64,000 nucleotides of DNA, from positions 43,074,769-43,138,768 of the forward strand of contig CM047428.1 of the NCBI GenBank assembly GCA_026168455.1. The letters are read 5' to 3'. The stretch comes from Theocolax elegans (taxonomy: Eukaryota > Arthropoda > Insecta > Hymenoptera > Cerocephalidae). Below, piece after piece: positions 54,654 to 64,000 of the stretch. Both the position numbers and the translations under genes were made by a program. Position 1 is the stretch's first letter, and the number at the start of each line of letters is the position of its first letter. The notes beneath the pieces were generated by a model that saw only the letters and a program-made list of their open reading frames with translations, did no database searches and was not told the DNA's origin.

Positions 54654-55139
54654 TTAGAAAGTATATATTATTCGGTATTTCCGAGCTAATTTGTGTTACT
54701 CAATATTTATTCAAATATTGCACAAAACCCTCTATATTAGCAACTTACTTGCATATCGCTAAGTTTTAAATGTTGCGAGAGGTATTAAAAAATTAATTGA
54801 GGAAAGATCGAGAAAGATAAAAATCAACGTCCCCAGGTCAGAATCGAACCGACGGTCTCCTGCTTACAGGGCAGTTGCCTTACCACTTGGCTATCGGAAA
54901 CCCGACGATTCCACGCGCCTCGTACCTTTAAGTCTTTATTTCTCGATATTTCCTTTAGACATCCCCCCTCCCCGCTTATCATATTTCAACCTTAATTAAT
55001 TTTCTAATATCTCTGGCAACATTTAAAACTTAGCGATATGCAAGCAAGTTGCTAATAAATAGGGTTTTGTTCAATACTTGAATAAATATTGAGTAACACA
55101 AATTAGCTCGGAAATACCGAATAATATATACTTTCTAAT
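54654..55139. mobile_element. Foldback element with a tRNA-like core
   Basis: The arms (54654-54800 and 54993-55139) are inverted copies, starting AGAAAGTATATATTATTCGG and including CTCGGAAATACCGAATAATA on the other side. The core at 54833-54905, minus strand, has A box TAGCCAAGTGGTAAGG, a well-paired anticodon-like arm (CTGC-CCTGTAA-GCAG) and B box GGTTCGATTC. The arms and core also occur at 48680-48985. Confidence 0.8.
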
Positions 55140-56395
55140 AAACACATGCACGAGCGATATAGAGTCAAAAATTTAAAATAAACGATGATAATATTTTCTA
55201 TAATACAATTTTATAACATTACAGAATATTTTTGACCCAAAAAGTAATGCAAAGTTGCACTTGACAAAAAATTAAAAGAAAATAGTAAAGTAATTGATTC
55301 AGTCCAAAGATTTTGCATCAGCAACCATAATAAGAAAAAAATATGGTATGTAATAGCAATAGTTGACAATACATAGCAGCAGAAAACTTTTCTTATTAAA
55401 AATGTCGTTTTTAGTGATAATATAACTTTGGTTGAGCCAATAAAAAGACTATTTAGTTAAAAAATATCATTATTGAGTATGTTAAAATTCAGTTATTTCA
55501 ATAGTTATTTAAATAAATAATTCGCAGATATACCTATTATTAGCAATAAATTTATATCCAAAGACTAAAATAGTATACTATGCACTAACTACGTAAAATG
55601 CGTTTTTTGGGAGTTTTTTGGGATCGCCAAATGTGAATTTATTACTAGATCTTTCTAGCTGTTCTAGAATTCTAAATGGGGGATCAAACATTTTCTAAAA
55701 CGTACATCATGTTCTAGAAATTGTAACTCGCGGGGAGGGGGGGTGGGGGGGGCTGAATACGAATGTGCAACCAAAACCTGCAAACACTAAAGTCGCAAAT
55801 CCCAGATACACAAGCCCAGTCAGAAACCCTTAAACCTCAAACTCACAAACCCCAAACTCACTTACACCAAACTCCATTCCCAAAATTCCAAACCCACAAA
55901 TTCCTACTTACGAAATCTAATTTATTTCGAGTACATAACACAGGAGAACAAAATATTTTTAAGAGTTTACTCGGATTACAATGAGTATACTTTTAGTTTT
56001 TGGGGTCGCTAAATACGAATTCGAGCACAAAATTTTGTCATTACGTCAGGGTTTGTAATATAATTGAAAAAATGGTAGAAAATCGCCAATTTCTGCGTAT
56101 ATTCGTACCCGAACCCATATACCGCGGTCACACAGACCTCACACTGACCATCTCGAAACAAGCAAACCCCAAATTCACAAATCCATAGCACCACTAGCTT
56201 TTGCGTGTGTCCCCTTACCTCTCACAGTGGACATATGTTTTGCTATGATGATACCGTTCTCAGTTGAGCCCAAAGTGACGAAACGAAGACATGGCGGATT
56301 AAACTCCGTTTTTTTTTCCTTTTTTTTTATTTTTTTTTCTCTTTATCTTTTTTTGTATTCTTTTATTCTTTTTTTTATTTTTATGATTTTTTGAG
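55140..56395. other. Intergenic DNA with a G-run and a C-rich repeat stretch
   Basis: A plus-strand run of mostly G at 55732-55752 could form a G-quadruplex. It is followed by C/A-rich units such as CACAAACCCCAAACTCAC (55790-55890). The 73-residue frame at 55763 is a translation of these units. 56300-56400 is T-rich. Confidence 0.5.
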
Positions 56396-56639
56396 TTGTT
56401 TTTACTGATTTACTTTTTTATAAAGAGGCATCAACAGTGTGTAATTACTCCTTTGTTTTGTGAAATCGTTTTCGCGACGAATCAAATTTTCATTTATTGG
56501 TATTTCGTCTATGATCAGCTGAAATATCATTTGTCTTTAGATACCAGCAGTAGTTCGTCATCACACGTACGTTCCATTTTTATGGATAATGACGTTCGCT
56601 TTTCTGGAATTCTGGAAGTTCTAATGAAATCGCTCACCC

Positions 56640-58250
56640 ATTTCCTCAATATATGCACCTAGATTTTCAAGGAAGCAATCCTAATGGGAAAATAAGAAAT
56701 GCTTTTTCATACACATCAAGCACCCTAATTTTTTAAAGCTCTTTAGCATTTCTGGTATAATGATCTTACATTTTTCATCTTGATGGTTTCCTAAAAAAGC
56801 TTTCTTAAAGCTTCGCCAAGCTGTTTTTTCTGCAAACGTCATTGTTTTTACGAAATTTTCGTCATTTATAAGCTTTCTAATATCTGGACCAACAAAAATA
56901 CCTTGCGGAATTTTACTATCAGATAAATGTGGAAATTTAGACCGAATATTGATAACATTTACCGTTCTTGTATAAGGGTTTCACGAATTGTTTCATCAAT
57001 CTTAATTTTAGATTTGAGTAGATTGAAGTTTCACCCTCCATGTTATTATAAAATTTGAATTCTTTCTTGAACTGAATAAGGGCAGGTTGGTTGGATGTTA
57101 AAGAAACCAAAAAACACAAATTTCAATATAGTAATTGCGACGTTTCGTCGACAAAGATGCGTCGACCTCATCAGGCAATAAATATATACAATAAATGTGT
57201 TTACGGCATGACAATTTCAAACGTCAAACTCAAACGTCGCAATTTCTATATTGAAATTTGTGTTTTTTGGTTTCTTTAACATCCAACCAACCTGCCCTTA
57301 TTCAGTTCAAGAAAGAATTCAAATTTTACTTAATTTTAGATGTAGATGAGGTTTCAGTATTCGTGTAAGATCGATAAGATGTTCATGTATGACATTACAA
57401 AAATCAATTTTCCATTCTGATCTTTTAGTTTACTCTCTTTTTGTCCAATGTTCATCTTAAACGCGATTGTCCCAAAGACAAATTAAGCAAGGATACTTTA
57501 TATTTCCAGACTGTAAACCGAGTAACAGATTCATCATTTTGAAATCACCATAAATAAGCTAATAATCAAATAAGATTTTTTCTAAAAGAAATTTAAAAGT
57601 TTCATAAGCTTTTTCCTAACAGTAGAGTGGCTAGTAGCAGTTGCAGCATATTTATTGTAATTATAAAGCAAAACTGCTTTAAGACTTTTTTCTGAAGAAT
57701 CTTTGAAATGTCGCCAATTTTGTCTCAGGCTTTAGCAAGTTTCTCTCTTTCAGTCTCGACTCTAGCAATTCAGTTGATTCTTTAGGAAGACTAAGGTCAC
57801 GAATATGATCATTTAAGTCTTCTTATCGTAAAGTATAGGATTCATCGAACTACTATCATAATTACTCCCACTGCTCTGGTCAAAATCCGTATCATCAATT
57901 TCAAATGGATAAACTGGATCAGCCATCTTCTCTTTCGATTTTTGTATTTTGTCCGTTTTTGCTGGTGTTACACTTGGAACATGATACTTTGGTTCCCGCC
58001 AAATCATTAGTTCAAATCCTACATCTCTTTCAATTTAATGCCATCTGTTTAAATTAAGTTGACATGAGTTACAAATGGACGTAGGTACCCATGGTTTATC
58101 TAAATTTGTCATAGACATCTGGTAATATTTTAAAATTTTTCTTTTATTGTATCATAAATGCTTCTGCGATTAATTACTGCCTTGAAAGTTCCACAAACAT
58201 AGCAGAATTTATCTTTTTTATAATTGCAAGGAGTTCTTGGAGACATAATT
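56640..58250 (-). pseudogene. Insect repeat-encoded protein (ERFHQD family), long decayed copy
   Basis: Minus-strand order. The 58315-58130 frame starts with a zinc-type motif, NYKKDKFCYVCGTFKAVINR. At 58007-57813 comes MIWREPKYHVPS and an acidic linker. Further on are DLSLPKESTELLESRLKERN and LLLGLQSGNIKYPCLICLWD. The 278-bp palindromic element (57050-57327) follows, then KQFVKPLYKNGKCYQY, GIFVGPDIRKLINDENF, TAWRSFKKAFLGNH, KLGCLMCMKKHFL, and MGERFH near 56640. I know this family as a common insect genome repeat-coded protein but not its catalytic class. Many stops and frameshifts are present. Confidence 0.65.
57050..57327 (-). mobile_element. 278-bp palindromic element with a hammerhead-like core
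   Basis: The arms 57050-57143 and 57232-57327 are inverted copies, ending AAAATTTGAATTCTTTCTTG. In the centre, on the minus strand, lies CTGATGA, G, hairpin GTCGAC...GTCGAC, GAAAC (57174-57142). The sequence GCGACGTTT upstream can pair with AAACGTCGC downstream as a stem III. Stem I is not evident. The flanks repeat GAAAC...TCTAAAATTAAG on both sides, suggesting a long target duplication of about 30 bp as made by LINE or Penelope-type insertion. Confidence 0.6.
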
Positions 58251-58775
58251 TTTCTATCATTGAAACGGTAAAAATGGAAATAAAATTTGTTATTAATATA
58301 TATTAATAAATACATTGTTACTTATAACTGAATAAATTTATTCACAAAAATTTTTTAACTTTCTAAGGACGGGGATTTTGACGTTGAAATTCAACTTTTT
58401 TTTACACAATATTTGTGTATGAAATGAAAACATATGTCACGTGAAGTGCCTGACAAAATTGGTGGTCGATATATCGACCAATCCCGTCTGGAACGTAAAG
58501 TCCAATGTCAAAAATTTAATTTGACGAGTTAGAAGTGCTTATAGACGTATTTAGATGCGCTGAATACGAAAAAAATATCAAAAAATGTTCAGGGACATGC
58601 TTGACGTTGAAAATTGTATTTCAAGGTTAACTTCATTACTTGTAGAATTTTAGTTCAAAAATAGACATGCATTATATGCATTTTTATCACTGATGTATTA
58701 TGAAAAAATATATTTGTTTTCGCTCTTATCATGACCCAGAATCAACATCGTGAATGAGGCGAAAATTCGATCCTT

Positions 58776-58933
58776 TTGGGGTGTTTGATTTCCGTGAGTC
58801 TCCTTGCCTCTCACGTTGGGGTGCTTAATTTCTGTGAGTCCCCTTGCCTCTCACGTTGGGGTGCTTTATTTCTGTGAGTCCCCTTGCCTCACGTTGGAGT
58901 GCTTTATTTCTGTGATTCCCCTTGCCTCTCACC
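58776..58933. repeat. ~40-bp tandem repeat, four copies
   Basis: Four units of the form GTTGGGGTGCTTTATTTCTG followed by TGAGTCCCCTTGCCTCTCAC, with small differences. They sit at the 3' edge of the piggyBac coding remnant and create the repeated tail in its translation. Confidence 0.85.
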
Positions 58934-59130
58934 TCTAAATAAACTCTAGATAAACTTAGATCAATAAGATGGAAAAATAACTTGCGATACCACTTCATTA
59001 TTTTTCTAACTGTTTCGGTTATAGACAATTGTCTCTCTACATTGTCAACACCACCCATATTTTGGTTGTATTCATGGATGCATCGTGGTTTTATAATATC
59101 TTCATTGGTTTGATAGTGTATTTTCGACAC
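58825..59130 (-). pseudogene. piggyBac-type transposase, C-terminal piece
   Basis: The minus strand reads EDIIKPRCIHEYNQNMGGVD, then KIMKWYRKLFFHLIDLSLSR. The MGGVD motif with the following KWYxKLFFHLLDLS-like block is diagnostic of piggyBac (DDE_Tnp_1_7) transposases. Coding then runs into the tandem repeat. The Cys-rich C-terminal domain is missing. Confidence 0.85.
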
Positions 59131-59549
59131 TATGTGCGTGAGGCTCGATTCCGCGCACCCGAAACAAAAGATGCGTGCGTTGAATTGAGTCTCTCACACG
59201 TCGTATCGAAAAGTACTGTTCGATACTTGTGGGAGAAGGAAATCAAATACTCACACTAGTATCGAAATGTACTATTTGCCAGTAGTACGGAACTCAGATT
59301 CGTGCACAGTTGTAAGCATGCAAACAATATGCTTATCTTGCCACCTGATTGGTATCCACAAATTATTATGAGCAACTTAAACTTCACCTCGCTCTAATTT
59401 ATTTTCTAATTTTCGCATTCCTTTTCTATTTGTTCTTACCGTGCCATACATTCCTGTATCACGATCATAATACTAGGCTTTCACCTACGCACATATTTTT
59501 GCCTGGAATAAGAGCTGCTGAGAATTTACTTTATAGATAGTCTATTATT
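59131..59549. other. Sequence replacing the piggyBac catalytic core
   Basis: Between the two transposase pieces the catalytic aspartate region is absent. The DNA here includes GTGCGTGAGGCTCGATTCCG and CACACGTCGTATCGAAAAGT, and I do not recognise it. It is about the right length to be a separate insert. Confidence 0.45.
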
Positions 59550-59955
59550 GGTTTTATTTTCTTTAAAGGAGGGTGAGCGATTTCCGAGATATCTTCATTA
59601 TCATGAAAATGTAAATGGCGTAAGGTTGCAAGAAACCTATCACGAGACATTATTTAACTGAAAATTGGAGTATAAAGCAGAGGATCTTTAGACCAATAGT
59701 CTTTCAAGTCACCTTTTCGAATATGATGCATTAGAATTGAAAGGCCAAGAAAACATTAAAATTCATCTTTTGTAAGATGAGACCAAGTTTTCGAATGGGA
59801 TTGCCGATCTTCATGATTCTGACTTTCATAGCGATTCGTCTCATCTATAATTCTTTCAATCAGAGGGGAATCAAAAAAGTATCTAAAGGAATTGATTGCT
59901 TTATTCCCCGATATACAGATGTTAGGATTTATTTTAGAAGTACCTTGAAAATCTT
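59550..59955 (-). pseudogene. piggyBac-type transposase, N-terminal piece
   Basis: The minus strand reads FFDSPLIERIIDETNRYESQ, WSHLTKDEF, a TAA, then LGLSILMHHIRKGDLKDYWS, KDPLLYTPIFS, a stop, and MSRDRFLATLRHLHFHDNED. This is the conserved N-terminal part of piggyBac transposases, with two stops. It faces the C-terminal piece across a gap that lacks the catalytic aspartates. Confidence 0.85.
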
Positions 59956-60127
59956 TGATTGATGGATAAAAATGCGCTTTTTAAAAATTTGAGTTTCAAT
60001 ATCAGCCATTTTATTAAAAATAATTGCTTGTATATTTTGAAAACTTAGTAAATAAAGAGAATGATGAAATAATAAGAATTGTGACGGGCCTGACTATATG
60101 TAGACATATAGTCAATATCCAGTCGCA

Positions 60128-60206
60128 TTGAACAACGGCTCAAGCGGTAGAGCGTTAGCGTTCGGTCTGAGAGATCGGGGTTCAAATTCAACTCTCGGTA
60201 GTCTTT
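60128..60206 (+). repeat. tRNA-like segment (SINE head or tRNA pseudogene)
   Basis: Plus strand: D-arm GCTCAAGCGGTAGAGC, which carries an A box, an anticodon-like region, B box GGGTTCAAATTC, and a T-run about 20 bases later that could end pol III transcription. The acceptor ends do not pair and the T stem is poor, so it is not a functional tRNA gene. Confidence 0.65.
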
Positions 60207-61060
60207 TTTAATTATTTAAATTATTTTATTTAAATAATTAAATAATCAAAATTGATACAATTTATAATTTCATTGACATTTTTATGTTTTTTGCTACTTT
60301 TGCCAAAAATATGGAGTCAATACCATAAGAAATAGTAAAGTTAATAATTTATAAGGTTTATAAAAATATAAAATGTATATAGTTAAATTTTACATTATAT
60401 TTAAAATATATAGAAATGGATTAAATAATAAAATAAATTATAGATATTAAAATTATTAAGTAAAAGGAGATAATTACATAATTAATTCAAGATAAATAAA
60501 TTCTATCAAGCAAAGGCAAGAGAGTATAAATGATTGTTATAAATAATATTATTATAATTGTTAACAATTTAATGAATATAAAATAGTATATAAGAAAAAA
60601 CGTTTTAATAAATTTAGCGAAAGAACTAAGGCAGAAACATACAGAAAGAATAAGGTAGAGGACCTCAAGAACAATACAACCCACATGATCACATATGTAT
60701 ATATGAAAAGCTAGGAGAAAGGGAAACCAAGTTACAAGTATCCAGGTGGAAAAGTGGAAAAAGTGGGAAGTCGATCCCTTCTACCAAACTCATTGTATAT
60801 AACGAGATGTATCGCTGCCAAAGGCAGCATTCGCCTATAGTTCGCGGGCGACCTAACAGGTCGGATCGCGTTTGTCAAATATAATATATTTTAAAATTTA
60901 AATGGCTCTAGCGATTTGCTCATTTCACCTTACCTAATACCACATAACCGTGTCATAAAAGGAAGCTAGTTTTGGATGATTTGAAATCATTTTTTTGATT
61001 TAATATTTTCCCAAAGCTCTTCGCTTTTCCATAATCAAAGAAGTAACTTGGATGATATGG
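60207..61060. other. AT-rich intergenic DNA
   Basis: No gene recognised. A balanced patch at 60715-60880 has no clear identity. Confidence 0.45.
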
Positions 61061-61777
61061 AATTGAGGAGCTGGATGCAAGAACACGCCGAGCGCGGCGA
61101 ATGGATAGAGGAGGCGGAGAGAAATTAAGAAATTGACGTCACCGTGACCAAATTTTTTAATTTGCCGAATTTAATTTAAAAAAATACTGTCGTATGCAGA
61201 ATTAAAAGACGCAACTTTTTTCTGTTTAATGTTTTTCTGTACGATGTGCAGATCAGATGAAAAACATTAAGAACTGGAAATTTAGAAAACGGATCTTTAA
61301 TCCATTTTTCAAAATTGAATGACAAATCTTAATGAAATTTCCTGATTTTTCGTACAGATACTTAATATAGTCTAACGATAAATATAAACCTGTAAAAAAT
61401 TGTACTTTAAACAAATTTTATACAACAATTGAACTTAACGTAAATAACAAGCTTTTAATACGGTTTCAGTATTCAGTAGCCGAAAGTGTGTTGTAAAGAT
61501 TTGTCAAAGTTACAGCGATTCAATTTTGAAAAATGGATTAAAGATCCGTTTTCTAAATTTCCAGTTCTTAATTTTTTTCATCTGATCTGCACATCGTACA
61601 GAAAAACATTAAATAGAAAAAAGTTGCGTCTTTTAATTCTGCATACGACAGTATTTTTTTAAATTAAATTCGGCAAATTAAAAAATTTGGTCACGGTGAC
61701 GTCAATTTTTTAATTTCTCTCCGCTTCCTCTATCCATTCGCCGCGCTCGGCGTGTTCTTGCATCCAGCTCCTCAATT
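61061..61777. mobile_element. 717-bp foldback element
   Basis: It starts AATTGAGGAGCTGGATGCAA and ends with the complement TTGCATCCAGCTCCTCAATT. Arms of about 260 bp (to 61320 and from 61515) share AACACGCCGAGCGCGGCGAA, AATTGACGTCACCGTGACCA and ACGATGTGCAGATCAGATGA. A unique spacer of about 195 bp lies between. AATT at the ends could be a target duplication. No transposase. Confidence 0.85.
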
Positions 61778-62781
61778 ATTGGATTAGTTTCAATTCTTTC
61801 CAAGTTATCTCGCATTCCTAAAAAACCCTTAATACAAAGTAAAATTGGATAATCTGGAATTATTTGATTAATTCCATGTTTTTCCAAAACTTTGTAATTA
61901 TTAATTCATTATCCTAATTTATCAAATTTATTTAATTTGAAGGTTAAACTGGGATGAGAAAGAATTATTCGTTTAATTCTTTAGCTACCCCAGATTCTTC
62001 CACTTAATACATTTATTTCGGGTTAGGCAAAAAATAAATGTATTTTTGGGTTTCGAGTTTATATTAGGCCCGTTACAGAATTTTACCAATAAAAAATCTT
62101 ACGCAAGAAAAAATAGCTATGTGTTGATCTGCCAAGAAACTAATAGTAATAAATAGTTCAAATAATTACTATGAAAATGTGTTTCATCAAATGCAACACT
62201 ATTTGTTTCGTATTCAAAGCATTAAGATACGTTGGTATACCAATTTTCAAGACGAAATACCGAATAAAAAATTTGACCTTTAAATCACTATTTTAAGGTC
62301 AAATATACTTTTTAGAATGATAACACTATGTTTCCCGTATTCAACATATAATATTACCCCCGAAACAATTCCAAAATATTATGATATCAAAGTGGTCGAC
62401 ATATTGACCAGTCTTGTCCTTAAAGTGTTAATAAATATAGAAATATTTTTATGCATGCAAACATTATAAAACTTTTGTGATGAAAAGATTTGCTAGAAAT
62501 TGTATTATTATATCGTTCTAACTATATGGTTGAAAAGTTTATATTACCACGACAATAATAAATTTAAAATTGATAGAGAAACAGATACAGTGTAGTACAA
62601 GGCATACATATAGCCGCATTAACATCCATTTGCCGTCGCTTTCCATCTGCGACGGGCGTCTAAGGAAGGTCTCTAGCTCCATACTGAGGAGACCAACGCT
62701 ACAGAGCTGTGGTCGAAAGACCAATTTATAATTTTTTTTATTTTTGTGAAGGCTTGGAAAGAGTGCTATAAGCCTCACTTA
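61778..62781. other. AT-rich intergenic DNA
   Basis: The minus strand at 61887-61780 reads EKHGINQIIPDYPILLCIKG in an open frame that ends at the foldback arm. It is too short to name. The rest is featureless. Confidence 0.45.
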
Positions 62782-62785
62782 TTAA

Positions 62786-63267
62786 GAGGACGTCGAGGCT
62801 AGCATTTTTACCATCAGAGTAACTCTACCTAATGGCACATATTCGCAATTACAGTTTCACACTATTCTTCGTTATTTACCGCTGGATTTCAATGAAATTT
62901 GCACAGGATATATAAAATGATGCAGAGAATTGGGCTGTGCATCGAAAAGCGGCGAAAATTGAAAGAAAAACCTTTCTGATTAGTCTAAAACTGCTAACCC
63001 CAACCGCGTACGTTATACGTATGTAGTAAGGATATTCCCCAAGAGGTGGCGCTGTATGGGTGCATCGATGTTGGGGTTAGCAGTTTTAGACTAATCAGAA
63101 AGGTTTTTCTTTCAATTTTCGCCGCTTTTCGATGCACAGCCCAATTCTCTGCATCATTTTATGAAATCTAGCAGCAAATAACGAAGAATAGTGTGAAACT
63201 ATAATTGCGAATATGTGCCATTAGGTAGAGTTACTCTGATGGTAAAAATGCTAGCTTCGACGTCCTC
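62786..63267. mobile_element. 482-bp palindromic MITE with TTAA duplication
   Basis: Ends GAGGACGTCG and CGACGTCCTC are flanked by TTAA on both sides (62782-62785, 63268-63271). Arms of about 210 bp are near-perfect inverted copies (for example CTAATCAGAAAGGTTTTTCT) around a spacer at about 63003-63070. No coding sequence. Confidence 0.88.
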
Positions 63268-63271
63268 TTAA

Positions 63272-64000
63272 AGCATATTGGTTCGCAAAGCCCAATAAAT
63301 TTTATATATCGAAATAATCTTTAGCGAACAATAAATTATCTATCTTAATAAATTTATACATTCTCTTAAAATCAATTCGGAAATTTTATGTAAATTATAT
63401 AAATTTTTTAATTACTCGTACTCCACTTTTAGGGTTTTAAAAGTTTGCATACATAAAAAAACGATTTAAATAACATGCTATTTTGGTAGATTGAAATGTT
63501 TTGCGTGGATTTTTCAGGTGCTGGTAAATAATTCTGTAGCGAATAAAACTTAACAACAAACTAAACGAGTACAAACTTAAGGTTCACAAACATTTGGGAT
63601 TGGCTAGTTTTTAAGTCTTTCGAACTTTGAGTTTATGAATTTAAAATTTTCAAACTCAGAGATGAGAAGCTCATATATGTAAGCTTGCATGTAAATTAAC
63701 AATATATCATAGCCTTTAGGTTTTCAGTATTAATCATAAGCGTCAAATATAAATGCATAGAGTAATAGATTATAAAATAAAGACTTTAACAGTAGTTGTG
63801 ATGGTTAAAAGTGTAAAAAATTTTAACTTGAGGATTTTGGCATTTGGTTGGTATTTTTGTGATTACTATTTCTAAAATTAGTTTATGTGCTATGATTTGC
63901 AGATTTCAATATTTTTACGGTTAAAATTAAAAATAAAAGTTAGAGTATTGTAGCAACAATATTGATGGACTTGGGGTATGCGGTGCTGGTATTTGTCGGT
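63272..64000. other. AT-rich intergenic DNA
   Basis: Nothing recognised to the window end. Confidence 0.5.

Noticed and set aside
55763..55984. 73-residue ORF rich in Gln, Thr and His
   Set aside because: Product of C/A-rich short repeats, without domain features.

Overview
The window is eukaryotic DNA, very probably from an insect. The reasons are the AT-rich background, the many non-LTR, LTR, Helitron, Polinton, piggyBac and MITE remains, and element families typical of arthropods (R1-clade LINEs, insect-type Polinton capsid genes, a TRIM element of a kind reported from an ant). A hymenopteran, perhaps an ant, is a guess from that element mix. I find no intact host gene, rRNA or functional tRNA. 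It reads as a nest of decayed transposable elements.

Region by region. 1-5147 holds two related Jockey/I-type LINEs on the minus strand; one is nearly complete, with ORF1 and ORF2 in the same frame separated by a single TGA. 5144-15564 carries two copies of one Ty3/gypsy-type family pointing away from each other. Between them lie an 880-bp LTR with a primer-binding site, an AT-rich leader with six hairpins, two overlapping unrecognised ORFs, and a complete 788-bp TRIM retrotransposon whose LTRs carry a tRNA-like pol III promoter. After a 100-bp assembly gap, 16257-20223 is a decayed Helitron whose helicase is split by a 975-bp foldback element packed with CACGTG boxes. 20224-27900 is AT-rich and full of foldback elements, MITEs and simple repeats. 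27914-32617 is an R1-clade LINE sitting inside a (GT)n microsatellite, as Waldo-type elements do.

33231-40050 is a decayed Polinton (Maverick) morphogenesis module: penton-like protein, adenovirus pVI-like protein, major capsid protein, an associated protein, a cysteine protease and a further small protein. All are broken by frameshifts, stops and insertions. Just upstream of the penton-like gene, on the opposite strand, is a complete canonical hammerhead ribozyme with three stems and mutually complementary loops (33550-33616). This is the most striking single object in the window.

40900-64000 continues with foldback elements, a second R1-clade relic, tRNA-like SINE segments, three pieces of one insect repeat-protein family, a piggyBac transposase relic and several long palindromes. 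One of these, at 57050-57327, carries a hammerhead-like motif and is flanked by what look like long target duplications.

The genes do not form a host pathway. The coherent units are the elements themselves: LINE ORF1/ORF2 pairs, the gypsy gag-pol copies, the Helitron Rep-helicase, and the Polinton capsid-protease cluster.
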